64,000 bases of DNA from an uncultured Draconibacterium sp. (GTDB lineage Bacteria > Bacteroidota > Bacteroidia > Bacteroidales > Prolixibacteraceae): contig NZ_OY781464.1 in NCBI RefSeq assembly GCF_963676735.1, positions 5,055,001 to 5,119,000 of the forward strand, written 5' to 3'. The notes beneath the pieces are model-generated. The model was not told the DNA's origin, ran no database searches, and worked only from the letters and a program-made list of their open reading frames with translations. Positions 53,480-62,128 of this stretch are shown here, piece after piece. Both the position numbers and the translations under genes were made by a program. Numbering within the stretch: the first letter of the stretch is position 1; the number at the start of each line of letters is the position of its first letter.

Positions 53480-54184
53480 ATGGATTTTATTCTTGACAAC
53501 CAGGAAACAGAGAAGCAATTTCAACAATTGTTAAAAACTACACGATTAAGGCAAAGTGGTGAAGTTGCAGAGGCAATGAACAAACGCGGTATTTCGTATA
53601 AAATGAACTGGGGAGTGTCGTTGCTTGATTTACGCGAGATAGCACAAAATTACGAGGCAAACCATTTGCTGGCATTAAAGCTGTGGAATAAGCAATGGCG
53701 CGAAACAATGATATTGGCAACACTGCTCGACGAGCCTGCCGAAGTTACCGAGGAGCAAATGGATTTCTGGACAAAAAGTTTCGAGAATACCGAAATTGCC
53801 GAACAAGCCTCAACCAATTTGTGGGTGAAAAGTAAGTTTGCCTTTGTAAAAGCACTGGAGTGGTGCCGCGGCAAAAAACACCTGGTGCGCTTTTCAGGAG
53901 TTCACCTTATTGGGCGTCTTGCAATTACTGATAAAAAGGCCATCGACGAAATGTTTGAACCTTTCTTCGAAGAGTTGTTAACACTGGCAAAAGACAAAAA
54001 ATTATATACGCCTATTTACCGTGCAATAATCGGAATGGGGTGTCGCTCAAAAGTGCTAAATGAACAATGCATTGAACTGTCGAAAAATTTTCAGTTAAGC
54101 GACTCCGAAATTGCAGTTAAACTTGGCGAGGAACTCTTTGAAGAGTTAAGCAGCGAATATGTTCAGGAACGTTTTAACTTTTAA
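53480..54184 (+). CDS. DNA alkylation repair (AlkD-like HEAT-repeat) protein
   Basis: 234 residues from the ATG at 53480; a TTG at 53474 is an unlikely alternative. All-helical HEAT-like repeats with GVSLLDLREIAQNYEANHLL, LALKLWNKQWRETMILATLL and LWVKSKFAFVKALEWCRGKK fit the AlkC/AlkD superfamily, which removes alkylated bases such as 3-methyladenine without base flipping. The fit is by pattern; the catalytic Asp/Trp pair was not located with certainty, so glycosylase activity is not assured. Confidence 0.8.
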   Translation: MDFILDNQETEKQFQQLLKTTRLRQSGEVAEAMNKRGISYKMNWGVSLLDLREIAQNYEANHLLALKLWNKQWRETMILATLLDEPAEVTEEQMDFWTKSFENTEIAEQASTNLWVKSKFAFVKALEWCRGKKHLVRFSGVHLIGRLAITDKKAIDEMFEPFFEELLTLAKDKKLYTPIYRAIIGMGCRSKVLNEQCIELSKNFQLSDSEIAVKLGEELFEELSSEYVQERFNF

Positions 54185-54293
54185 TGAGAAGGAACCACTG
54201 AAAAGCTGTCAGGTAAAAACTTCGTGGCAGACTGTTTGTTATAAAGGCTGCTGAAAACGATAATGTTTTAATTAAAGAAACGAAAAATTAAGA

Positions 54294-55070
54294 ATGATGA
54301 ATATTACAAAATCTTCAAATCCTGTTTTAAAAGAGAATGTATTTAGCAGGAATTATACGGCACAGTCGGATGTAATGACTGTAAATGGCACCATAAATAA
54401 AACAGCATTAATGTTGCTGTTGGTAATTGCCGGTGCCGTTTTTACCTGGAACAAATTTTTTGATGCAGTTGCAAGTAATCCTGAAGCAGGAATTGCAGCA
54501 GTTGCACCCTGGCTGGCCATTGGCGGAATCGGCGGCTTTATAACAGTTTTGGTAACGGTTTTTCGCCCGCAAAGTTCGGGTATTTCAGCTCCGGTTTATG
54601 CGGTTTTCGAAGGATTGTTTCTGGGGGGAATTTCTGCCTTATTCGAGAGCATGTATCCTCAGCAAGGAATAGTGTTGAGAGCAGTAATGCTAACGCTGGC
54701 CGTTTTTATGGTAATGCTGTTTTTATACCGTTCGGGAATTATTAAAGTAACCCAAAAATTTATGATGGGTGTGGTTGCAGCTACCGCAGGAATTGCCGTT
54801 GTTTACCTGGTAAGCTTTATTGGTGGAATGTTTGGGATGGATACCTCTTTTTTACACGGTAACAGTAATTTGAGTATTGGAATTAGTTTAGTTGTTGTGG
54901 CCATTGCTGCTTTAAACCTGGTGCTCGATTTTTCATTTATCGAAAAAGCATCGGCACAGGGTGCTCCAAAATACATGGAGTGGTACGGGGCTTTCGGGTT
55001 AATGGTAACGCTTATTTGGTTATACCTCGAAATACTGCGCTTATTGTCGAAAATCGCCAGCCGCGATTAA
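54294..55070 (+). CDS. Bax inhibitor-1/YccA family membrane protein
   Basis: 258 residues with seven transmembrane helices. The family pattern is clear: MTVNGTINKTALMLLLVIAG, SGISAPVYAVFEGLFLGGIS, KFMMGVVAATAGIAVVYL and the final MEWYGAFGLMVTLIWLYLEI. Relatives (YbhL, YccA) are calcium-leak channels or regulate the FtsH protease. Two in-frame ATG codons (54294, 54297) are equally possible. A clear terminator follows. Confidence 0.93.
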   Translation: MMNITKSSNPVLKENVFSRNYTAQSDVMTVNGTINKTALMLLLVIAGAVFTWNKFFDAVASNPEAGIAAVAPWLAIGGIGGFITVLVTVFRPQSSGISAPVYAVFEGLFLGGISALFESMYPQQGIVLRAVMLTLAVFMVMLFLYRSGIIKVTQKFMMGVVAATAGIAVVYLVSFIGGMFGMDTSFLHGNSNLSIGISLVVVAIAALNLVLDFSFIEKASAQGAPKYMEWYGAFGLMVTLIWLYLEILRLLSKIASRD

Positions 55071-55093
55071 TACAATAAATAAAATACCGAAAA

Positions 55094-55126
55094 GGACTTG
55101 TTGGAAAAGCCGACAGGTCCTTTTTT
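55094..55126 (+). terminator. Rho-independent terminator
   Basis: Stem GGACTTGT (55094-55101)/ACAGGTCC (55113-55120) with one G-T pair, then TTTTTT. It follows the Bax-inhibitor gene by 23 bp. Confidence 0.85.
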
Positions 55127-55267
55127 ATTTTTAGACTGTAAGTATTAATTTTGGCCTTTTTGCAACCCAAAATCAACATTGATTATACATTGGTTCAGGT
55201 TACCAGGAAAAAAGAATTGAATCGGCCATTTTTTTAATCACCTTAAAAAGTAGTGTTACGAAAGTCG

Positions 55268-55426
55268 TGGTATAATCATGTCAAGATGAGTTGGGTAGGC
55301 GATTTTGATCCGAAGATGAATGCCTTTTTTAAATCGTTCAGGGCCAGACGAACACAAACGCATTGCTCTTTGCGCTATTTATTTAACCGGGAGAAAGAAT
55401 TTGAAAGGGTACCGATTATTGAATAA
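55268..55426 (+). pseudogene. Decayed C-terminal fragment of a GNAT-like gene
   Basis: In the 408-bp gap before the intact GNAT-like gene. The frame reads WYNHVKMSWVGDFDPK, then RTQTHCSLRYLFNR and RVPIIE. It aligns with the last 50 residues of the intact protein (YTEVELSWAGDFNPK, KRAKTHYTMRYMFDR, KAPLIS), including the shared stop position. In-frame stops lie just upstream, so no full protein can be made. A 46-codon frame from an internal ATG at 55286 remains open. Best read as the remnant of a tandem duplicate. Confidence 0.75.
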
Positions 55427-55478
55427 AAATGGTATTTAGTGTTGATTTTTAAACTAATATTGCCACAAAAATCAGAAA

Positions 55479-56645
55479 ATGCAGTTACTAGAAGTCGTTG
55501 ACAAGCGGACAAAAAAACAGTTTCACCAGGTGCCCCATATTATTTACAAGAATGATTCGAACTGGGCGGCTCCGTTGCAGGGAATGGTTGAGGGGATTTT
55601 CGATCCGAATAAAAACAAAACCTTTAGGAATGGTAAAGCTATTCGTTGGGTACTGCTTAACGAAAAAGGTGAGCTTATAGGCCGCATAGCTGCATTTATA
55701 AATTTTAATCTGGCAAAAACCTACGAGCAACCAACCGGAGGCTGTGGTTTTTTTGAGTGTATTGACAACCAGGAAGCAGCTAACCTGCTTTTTAATGCAG
55801 CTGCCAATTGGAATAAAGAAAACGGTATGGAAGCCATGGATGGTCCCATAAATTTTGGCGAAAATTACGTAAACTGGGGACTGTTGGTTGACGGTTTTAT
55901 GCCACAGGGATTTGGCATGCCATACAATCCTAAATATTACGAGAAACTTTTTCGGGAATTTGGTTTTGATGTTTATTTCGAGCAGTATTGTTACCACCTT
56001 GATTATACGGTGCCTTTTCCCGAACGCTTTTGGAAAATTGCAGGCTGGGTGGCCAAAAAGCCGCAGTACCAGTTTAAACATTTCGATTTTAAACAGGCCG
56101 ATAAATTTGTAAAAGACTTCTGCGATATTTACGATGCCGCCTGGTCTTTTCATGAGCACTATAAACCGCTTGACCCGGATGATTTACATGATTTCCTTAC
56201 CGAATCAAAAGCCATTCTTGACCCGGAAATGATTTGGTATGCCTATGCCGACGAAAAACCAATTGCCATGTTTGTAATGATTCCCGATATCAATCAGCTG
56301 TTGGCAAAGCTTAACGGGAAGTTGAATTTGCCGGGGATTCTGAAGTTTTTATACTATAAAAAGAAAAAAGTAATAAATCGTACCCGGATTTTCCTGATGG
56401 GGGTTGATCCAAAATTCCAGCGTTCTGGAATTGAGTCAGGAATCTTCTGGCATCAGGAGCAGGTGATGAAAAAGAAATCGCATCGCCACTACACTGAGGT
56501 TGAACTCTCGTGGGCAGGCGATTTTAATCCGAAAATAATTGCTATTTACGAAGCTACAGGCGCAAAAAGAGCCAAAACCCATTATACCATGCGGTATATG
56601 TTCGACAGGAGCAAACCGGTAACCAAAGCTCCACTAATAAGCTAG
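55479..56645 (+). CDS. GNAT-like acyltransferase family protein
   Basis: 388 residues. The C-terminal half has the acetyl-CoA-binding pattern of a GNAT fold: RIFLMGVDPKFQRSGIESGI (about 307-326) resembles the 'V.pe.rgkGig..L' motif, and EVELSWAGDFNPKIIAIYEA follows. The N-terminal half has EGIFDPNKNKTFRNGKA and ECIDNQEAANLLFNAAANW. Members are widespread in Bacteroidota, usually annotated as hypothetical or GNAT N-acetyltransferase, and the acceptor is unknown. A degraded copy of its C-terminus lies directly upstream. Confidence 0.78.
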   Translation: MQLLEVVDKRTKKQFHQVPHIIYKNDSNWAAPLQGMVEGIFDPNKNKTFRNGKAIRWVLLNEKGELIGRIAAFINFNLAKTYEQPTGGCGFFECIDNQEAANLLFNAAANWNKENGMEAMDGPINFGENYVNWGLLVDGFMPQGFGMPYNPKYYEKLFREFGFDVYFEQYCYHLDYTVPFPERFWKIAGWVAKKPQYQFKHFDFKQADKFVKDFCDIYDAAWSFHEHYKPLDPDDLHDFLTESKAILDPEMIWYAYADEKPIAMFVMIPDINQLLAKLNGKLNLPGILKFLYYKKKKVINRTRIFLMGVDPKFQRSGIESGIFWHQEQVMKKKSHRHYTEVELSWAGDFNPKIIAIYEATGAKRAKTHYTMRYMFDRSKPVTKAPLIS

Positions 56646-56685
56646 ATTAACAACTTGTTTACGAAGCAAATAAATAGTATAACTT

Positions 56686-56716
56686 TTTGGAAAGTTACAA
56701 ACAATATATATCTTTG
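56686..56716 (+). promoter_or_regulatory. Strong Bacteroidota-type promoter of rpmE2
   Basis: TTTG (56686-56689), a 19-bp spacer, then TATCTTTG (56709-56716): both boxes match the consensus exactly. The predicted leader to the ATG at 56802 is about 80 bases, long enough for translational control. Confidence 0.75.
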
Positions 56717-56801
56717 CAGGCCGAAAATTAGAATTGAATTATAAATTTACGAATGGATTGCATACGGGAAATGTAACCATTCCCAGAAAAAATAAAGCAA
56801 A

Positions 56802-57065
56802 ATGAAAAAAGACATTCATCCAAAGGAGTACAGATTGGTAGCTTTTAAAGACATGTCGAACGGTCATACTTTTATTACCCGCTCTACTGTTGATACCAAA
56901 GAAACAGAAACTATCGACGGAGTTGAATACCCGGTTTATAAACTGGAAATTTCTAATACTTCGCATCCATTTTACACAGGTAAAACCAAACTTGTGGATA
57001 CTGCCGGACGTGTTGACAAATTCATGAGCCGTTACGGAAAACACATGGAGAACAGAAAGAAATAA
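56802..57065 (+). CDS. rpmE2: 50S ribosomal protein bL31, zinc-free type B
   Basis: 87 residues. MKKDIHPKEYRLVAFKDMSN and HPFYTGKTKLVDTAGRVDKF are diagnostic of bL31. The zinc-binding cysteines of the type A form are absent, so this is the RpmE2/YtiA type that works without zinc. It has its own promoter and terminator. Confidence 0.97.
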   Translation: MKKDIHPKEYRLVAFKDMSNGHTFITRSTVDTKETETIDGVEYPVYKLEISNTSHPFYTGKTKLVDTAGRVDKFMSRYGKHMENRKK

Positions 57066-57085
57066 CTTTCATAAAGAAATAGAAG

Positions 57086-57120
57086 AAAAGCATTCGTCAG
57101 TTTGATGAATGCTTTTTTTT
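57086..57120 (+). terminator. Rho-independent terminator of rpmE2
   Basis: Stem AAAAGCATTC (57086-57095)/GAATGCTTTT (57107-57116) followed by further T. Twenty bases after the rpmE2 stop codon. Confidence 0.88.
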
Positions 57121-57181
57121 TATCTGAAAAATATCTGCGCAGGCAGGAACTGACGATTTTAATGCAATTTTGTCGGTATTT

Positions 57182-57189
57182 TAGTTTTG
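57182..57189 (+). promoter_or_regulatory. Candidate -7 box of lon
   Basis: TAGTTTTG matches TAnnTTTG exactly. A TTTT near 57157 is the only -33 candidate. The leader to the ATG at 57329 would be about 130 bases. Confidence 0.4.
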
Positions 57190-57328
57190 TATAGGTAAAC
57201 ATGCCCGAAATAATTACAATCTGGAGAAATGGCATGGCTATTGTTTTTATGCAAGTCGTTTAAAACAAGGCATTGTTTTGCCTGAACCGATCTGTTTAAC
57301 GACAGATTGTCATCATATAAAAAGAATC

Positions 57329-59782
57329 ATGGGGAAATATAAAAATACAGCGTTGCATACAATGTTTGGATCGGGAATGATGGATGATGAATCGGATTTT
57401 CTTCCAATAATTGCTGATGGAGACGACAAGGAACTTAAAAATACGGAGGTACCTTCGGTGTTGCCCATTTTGCCATTGCGTAATACCGTATTGTTTCCGG
57501 GGGTAGTACTGCCAATCACAGTTGGGCGCGAACGTTCGTTAAAATTAATACGCGATGTTAATCGTGGCAGTAAATTGCTGGGAACGGTAGCACAGAAAGA
57601 TTATACCGTAGACCGGCCCGAAACAGCCGATTTGTATGATATTGGTACCGTTGCAGAAATAATGAAAGTGCTTGAAATGCCCGATGGCTCAACATCTGTG
57701 ATTATTCAGGGGAAAAGGCGTTTTAAAGTAAATGAGTTTGTTGCCGAAGATCCCTATTTTAAGGCATCAGTTGAACCTTTGAATGATTTAAGCTCGGAGG
57801 ATGATAACGAGTTTAATGCCATTGTTGGTTCACTAAAAGACCTGTCGATAAAGGTTGCACAGTTCTCGGCAAATGTGCCCCCCGAAGCTACTTTTGCCGT
57901 TAAAAATATCGAAAACTCTACCTTTCTTATCAACTTTATTTGTTCCAATACCGATATTAATGTCGACGATAAACAAAAGCTGCTCGAAATAGGAGTGCTT
58001 AAAGACAGGGGAATACAGGCCATTAGCTTTTTGGTAAAAGAGGTACAAATGTTGGAGCTGAAACAGGATATCCAGAAAAAGGTTAAAACCGACATGGATA
58101 AGCAGCAGCGCGAGTTCATGCTAAACCAGCAAATGAAAACCATTCAGGATGAGCTCGGTGGCAATCCGGTGGAGCAGGAAATTAATAACCTGAAGGAACG
58201 TGCAAAAGACAAAAAATGGACGAAAGAGGTGGATGAGTTTTTTCATCGCGAGGTGGAAAAGCTGGCACGTTTGAATCCGGCCGCAGGTGAATATTCAGTA
58301 CAGTTTACTTTTTGCCAAACCCTGCTCGATTTACCCTGGAATGAATATACCGAAGATAATTTTGATTTAAAGCATGCCAGTAAAGTACTTGACGAAGACC
58401 ACTACGGCCTTGAAAAAGTAAAGGAACGGATGCTGGAACACTTGGCAGTGTTAAAACTGAAAAACGATATGAAATCGCCCATCCTTTGCTTGTATGGCCC
58501 TCCGGGAGTTGGAAAAACATCGTTGGGGAAATCAGTAGCGCGGGCACTTGGGCGTAAATATGCACGTATGAGTTTAGGCGGTTTACACGATGAATCAGAA
58601 ATTCGCGGCCACCGGAAAACCTACATCGGAGCCATGCCCGGACGAATAATTCAGAATATTAAAAAAGCCAAATCGTCAAATCCCGTGTTTATTTTGGATG
58701 AGATTGATAAAGTTTCGAAACATTTTCATGGCGACCCGGCTTCAGCTTTGCTTGAGGTGCTTGATCCGGAACAAAATGGCGAGTTTCATGACAATTATAT
58801 TGAACAGGATTACGACCTGTCGAAAGTAATGTTTATTGCAACTGCCAATTCCTTGAGCACCATTGCACCGCCGTTGCGCGACCGTTTGGAACTAATTGAA
58901 GTGAGTGGTTACCTGGTTGAAGAAAAAATTGAGATTGCCAAACGACATCTTATTCCGAAGCAGTTGGAAAACCACGGATTAAAGAAAGCAGACCTTACAT
59001 TTCCGAAAGATATTATTGAATTGATAATTGATGGCTATACACGCGAAAGTGGGGTGAGGGAACTGGATAAAAAGCTGGCCAAGGTGGTTCGTAGGATTGC
59101 CAAAAAAATTGCTTTTGAGGAATCGTACAATAAAAAGCTTACCAAGGCTGATGTTCGCGAATACCTTGGAGTAATCGAATATTCGAAAGAAAAATACCAG
59201 GGCAACGATTTTGCCGGTGTGGTAACCGGGCTGGCCTGGACTGCTGTGGGGGGCGAAATTCTTTTTGTGGAAACCAGCCTGAGCAAAGGCAAAGGAGCAT
59301 TAACCCTTACCGGTAACCTGGGCGATGTAATGAAAGAATCGGCAATGCTGGCACACGAATACCTGAAATCGCATGCCGAGGAATTAAATATAAAGCCACA
59401 GGTTTTCGAGAATTGGAATGTGCATGTGCACGTACCTGAAGGGGCAATTCCAAAAGATGGCCCATCGGCCGGAGTGACAATGGTTACGTCGTTAGCATCG
59501 GCATTTACCCAGCGAAAAGTGAAGAAAAACCTGGCCATGACCGGTGAAATAACTTTGCGGGGAAAAGTGCTTCCGGTTGGGGGAATAAAAGAAAAAATTC
59601 TGGCTGCAAAACGTGCAGGTATTACCGAAGTTATCTTATCGAAAGAAAACAGGAAAAACCTGGAGGATATTAAAGAGGCTTACCTAAAAGGCTTAAAGTT
59701 CCATTTTGTTGAAACTATAATGGATGTGCTTGAAATTGCTTTGCTGAAAACAAAAGTAGATAAGCCAATGAAAATTGAATAA
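57329..59782 (+). CDS. lon: ATP-dependent endopeptidase Lon
   Basis: About 817 residues from the ATG at 57329; an upstream TTG in frame is unlikely. The LAN domain begins LPILPLRNTVLFPGVVLPIT. The AAA+ module has Walker A GPPGVGKTS (390-398), Walker B VFILDEIDK and sensor segments. The protease domain has the Ser-Lys dyad: Ser713 in PKDGPSAGVTM and Lys756 in GGIKEKIL. It degrades misfolded and regulatory proteins in the cytoplasm. The long leader may allow heat-shock control, but no known operator was seen. Confidence 0.97.
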   Translation: MGKYKNTALHTMFGSGMMDDESDFLPIIADGDDKELKNTEVPSVLPILPLRNTVLFPGVVLPITVGRERSLKLIRDVNRGSKLLGTVAQKDYTVDRPETADLYDIGTVAEIMKVLEMPDGSTSVIIQGKRRFKVNEFVAEDPYFKASVEPLNDLSSEDDNEFNAIVGSLKDLSIKVAQFSANVPPEATFAVKNIENSTFLINFICSNTDINVDDKQKLLEIGVLKDRGIQAISFLVKEVQMLELKQDIQKKVKTDMDKQQREFMLNQQMKTIQDELGGNPVEQEINNLKERAKDKKWTKEVDEFFHREVEKLARLNPAAGEYSVQFTFCQTLLDLPWNEYTEDNFDLKHASKVLDEDHYGLEKVKERMLEHLAVLKLKNDMKSPILCLYGPPGVGKTSLGKSVARALGRKYARMSLGGLHDESEIRGHRKTYIGAMPGRIIQNIKKAKSSNPVFILDEIDKVSKHFHGDPASALLEVLDPEQNGEFHDNYIEQDYDLSKVMFIATANSLSTIAPPLRDRLELIEVSGYLVEEKIEIAKRHLIPKQLENHGLKKADLTFPKDIIELIIDGYTRESGVRELDKKLAKVVRRIAKKIAFEESYNKKLTKADVREYLGVIEYSKEKYQGNDFAGVVTGLAWTAVGGEILFVETSLSKGKGALTLTGNLGDVMKESAMLAHEYLKSHAEELNIKPQVFENWNVHVHVPEGAIPKDGPSAGVTMVTSLASAFTQRKVKKNLAMTGEITLRGKVLPVGGIKEKILAAKRAGITEVILSKENRKNLEDIKEAYLKGLKFHFVETIMDVLEIALLKTKVDKPMKIE

Positions 59783-59804
59783 CGTACAGATAAAAATATG
59801 GAAG

Positions 59805-59830
59805 AAGGCGCTTAAGGGGCGCCTTTTTTT
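59805..59830 (+). terminator. Rho-independent terminator of lon
   Basis: Stem AAGGCGC (59805-59811)/GCGCCTT (59819-59825) then TTTTT. Convergent with the thiamine diphosphokinase gene. Confidence 0.85.
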
Positions 59831-59835
59831 TATGC

Positions 59836-60474
59836 CTATTGGTCAAATTTTTGAAAAACGATGAGCTTTCCGGTTGCAAACTCAAGCGAAAAAGAATCGC
59901 CCATGCATTCGTTTAAGGTGCCCATCCACCACGAACTTAAGGTGGTGTTTTTTAAAGGATATTTTAAATTTTTTGAAGTAATGGCAGCCGGAATCCCCAA
60001 TGAAAAAATGGAAACCTGTTGTCCCTTAAACGAAGGCAGTGACTGCGAATAAAGAACCGGACGAAAAATACCCGAATTGCTGATGGAAATTACATTAAGC
60101 TTTTCAGCATAATTTAACAGCAAGGAAATATTGCCGATGGTATGATCCTCGCGTTTTCCGGTGGCACCTAAAATAATAACTTCTTTGGCACCCCGGCTCA
60201 GCACAAATTCAACGGCTTTGGTTTGGTCGTTGGTTTCCTGGTCGGTATTTAAAACAATACGTTCGGCATAATTCTTTTTTGTTTCTTCCGATACCGAATC
60301 AATATCGCCCACTATAAATGTTGGCTCCATGCCAAATTCAATGAGTTTATCAGCGGCTCCATCGCAGCAGATTATTTCGTGTGCATTTGTTAATACCGAA
60401 AGAGGTACGGCATGGTTGGGGAAAGATCCGTCACAAAGTATAACAACTTTTGAATTAAAAGGGAACCAATTCAT
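59836..60474 (-). CDS. thiN: Thiamine diphosphokinase
   Basis: 212 residues from the ATG at 60474. The fold is shown by IICCDGAADKL, TFIVGDIDSVS, TDQETNDQTKAVEFVL and ILGATGKREDHTIGN, which together form the thiamine and ATP site. It transfers pyrophosphate from ATP to thiamine, giving thiamine diphosphate. No thiamine riboswitch was seen upstream; the gene lies 82 bp after the DUF59 gene on the same strand. Confidence 0.93.
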   Translation of the reverse strand: MNWFPFNSKVVILCDGSFPNHAVPLSVLTNAHEIICCDGAADKLIEFGMEPTFIVGDIDSVSEETKKNYAERIVLNTDQETNDQTKAVEFVLSRGAKEVIILGATGKREDHTIGNISLLLNYAEKLNVISISNSGIFRPVLYSQSLPSFKGQQVSIFSLGIPAAITSKNLKYPLKNTTLSSWWMGTLNECMGDSFSLEFATGKLIVFQKFDQ

Positions 60475-60556
60475 AAGCAGCGAAAATACCAAAATTTATG
60501 GTGATTTGGCTTAAAGGAGATGTTTCCTGAATGCCAGGGGAAAGAATTCAATAAGC

Positions 60557-60862
60557 TTAAAAGAAACCCAATTCGAGCCGGGCCTCTTCGCTCATCATCG
60601 ATTTATCCCATGGTGGTTCGAAAGTTAATTCTACGTCAACTTTTTCAATTCCTTCAACCGATTGGGCCGCCTGAGTGATATCGTCGACTAAAACATCAAC
60701 CACCGGGCAACCCGGCGCAGTGAGCGTCATGAGTATATTGGCCTGATTATTTTCGTCCACATCCACGTTGTATATCAGTCCCAAATCGTAAACGTTTACC
60801 GGAATCTCCGGGTCGTAAACCTCTTTCAGGTTATTAATTATTAAGTCTATTCTTTTATCCAT
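60557..60862 (-). CDS. SUF-linked DUF59/MIP18 family Fe-S assembly protein
   Basis: 101 residues. EVYDPEIPVNVYDLGLIYNV (14-33) and the reactive cysteine in LTAPGCPV (Cys52) define the DUF59 family, followed by VDVELTFEPPWDKSMMSEEA, typical of the SUF-associated branch (SufT/PaaD-like). It helps mature or transfer Fe-S clusters. It follows sufE by 12 bp on the same strand. Confidence 0.92.
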   Translation of the reverse strand: MDKRIDLIINNLKEVYDPEIPVNVYDLGLIYNVDVDENNQANILMTLTAPGCPVVDVLVDDITQAAQSVEGIEKVDVELTFEPPWDKSMMSEEARLELGFF

Positions 60863-60874
60863 TTCATAGCCTCC

Positions 60875-61297
60875 TTATCCTGCAATCTTGCTATATGCAA
60901 CAGCGTATAAACGAATTTGTTTTACCATCGCCAACAGACCGTTCGAGCGGGTAGGCGACAGGTGTTGTTTTAGTCCCAGGTCGTCAATAAAATGCAGCTC
61001 ATTTTCAAGTAGTTCTTTGGGTGTGCGCCCCGAAACCACGCGAAGCAACAAGGCTACCAAACCTTTTACAATAACCGCATCGCTTTCGCCGCGGAAATTG
61101 ATTTTACCGTCTTTCATATCGGCCACCAGCCAAACACGCGATTGGCAACCTTTAATAATATTCTGGTCGTTCTTATCTTTCGCATCCAGTTCTTCCAAAT
61201 CGTTACCCAATTCAATCAGGTACCCATATTTGTCCATCCAGTCTTCGTACATCGAAAACTCCTCAATTATCTCTTGCTGAATTTCTTCTATGCTCAT
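60875..61297 (-). CDS. sufE: Cysteine desulfuration protein SufE
   Basis: 140 residues from the ATG at 61297. The persulfide-accepting cysteine is Cys51 in NIIKGCQSRVWL, and LLLRVVSGRTPKEL plus LSPTRSNGLLAMVKQI are family signatures. SufE takes sulfur from SufS and passes it to the SufBCD scaffold. The sufS gene is nearby but separated by rubrerythrin on the opposite strand. Confidence 0.95.
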   Translation of the reverse strand: MSIEEIQQEIIEEFSMYEDWMDKYGYLIELGNDLEELDAKDKNDQNIIKGCQSRVWLVADMKDGKINFRGESDAVIVKGLVALLLRVVSGRTPKELLENELHFIDDLGLKQHLSPTRSNGLLAMVKQIRLYAVAYSKIAG

Positions 61298-61394
61298 ATA
61301 AAAATGTTTTGAACGAAAGCAAAGGTCGTAATTTTTTAATTTCTGACAATGCAGCAAGAGCTTTATTCAGACTAATTCAAAACTAACTTTATGT

Positions 61395-61413
61395 ATAGCT
61401 TGCATTAAGCTAT
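61395..61413 (+). promoter_or_regulatory. Inverted repeat upstream of rubrerythrin, candidate operator
   Basis: ATAGCTT (61395-61401)/AAGCTAT (61407-61413) around a 5-bp centre, in the divergent region between sufE and the rubrerythrin gene. A weak TAnnTTTG-like TATTTTTC lies at 61425-61432, so the repeat would overlap the -33 region. It does not match the known PerR or Fur boxes. Confidence 0.35.
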
Positions 61414-61460
61414 TTTATTACTTTTATTTTTCTGAAAAAAAACTAAAATTAAATTATAAG

Positions 61461-62039
61461 ATGACAAAATTAGCAGGTACCAAAACCGAACAGAATTTGT
61501 TAAAAGCATTTGCAGGTGAATCGCAGGCACGCATGCGTTACGATTATTTTGCCAAACAAGCAAAAAAAGAAGGATTAGAGCAAATTGCCGCCATTTTTGA
61601 AGAAACAGCACTCAACGAAAAAGAGCATGCCAAACGTTTCTTTAAATTTCTGGAAGACGGAAATATGGTAGAAATTACTGCCACTTATCCGGCCGGAAAA
61701 ATTGGTACAACTATGGAAAACCTGAAAGCATCAGCCGAAGGTGAAAACGAAGAATGGACGGAACTGTATCCGGAATTTGCAAAAGTTGCCGAAGAAGAGG
61801 GATTTAAAGAAATTGCAATGGCTTTTAAATTAATTGCCCGAGTGGAAGAAGCACACGAAAACCGCTACCGCACTTTATACACAAACCTTGAGGAGGGAAA
61901 AGTATTTAAGCGTGGCGACAAGGTAGTTTGGAAATGCAGAAACTGTGGTTTTATTCACGAAGGAAAAGCGGCGCCAAAATTGTGCCCGGCTTGCCAGCAC
62001 CCTCAGTCGTATTTCGAAATTAAGGAAACAAATTATTAG
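61461..62039 (+). CDS. Rubrerythrin (diiron peroxidase with rubredoxin-type domain)
   Basis: 192 residues. The erythrin four-helix domain carries the diiron ligands in FAGESQARMRYDYF and EETALNEKEHAKRF, repeated in FKLIARVEEAHENRY. The C-terminal rubredoxin centre is CRNCGF and CPACQH. It reduces hydrogen peroxide with electrons from a rubredoxin-type donor, a common defence in anaerobes. It lies on the plus strand between sufE and sufS, which are both on the minus strand. Confidence 0.96.
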   Translation: MTKLAGTKTEQNLLKAFAGESQARMRYDYFAKQAKKEGLEQIAAIFEETALNEKEHAKRFFKFLEDGNMVEITATYPAGKIGTTMENLKASAEGENEEWTELYPEFAKVAEEEGFKEIAMAFKLIARVEEAHENRYRTLYTNLEEGKVFKRGDKVVWKCRNCGFIHEGKAAPKLCPACQHPQSYFEIKETNY

Positions 62040-62066
62040 GCTTATTTTTAGTAGAACTTCTATTAT

Positions 62067-62116
62067 AAAAAATGCCATTCGTTTGACTCATTCAAATCGG
62101 ATGGCATTTTCTTTTT
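62067..62116 (+). terminator. Bidirectional terminator between rubrerythrin and sufS
   Basis: Arms AAAATGCCAT (62069-62078) and ATGGCATTTT (62101-62110) with extra inner pairs; T-runs follow on both strands, serving the two convergent genes. Confidence 0.85.
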
Positions 62117-62128
62117 TGTAGAAATATC

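Noticed and set aside
55550..55575. tRNA-like TTCGA-containing segment
   Set aside because: It lies inside the GNAT-like coding region and no cloverleaf can be drawn; the other TTCGA near 31115 belongs to a terminator stem.
55488..56159. A 223-codon minus-strand frame within the GNAT-like gene
   Set aside because: Antisense shadow of a coding region; the product is a basic, hydrophobic, low-complexity sequence.
59035..59538. A 167-codon minus-strand frame in lon
   Set aside because: Antisense to the conserved protease domain of lon; Ser/Pro/Thr-rich as expected for a shadow frame.
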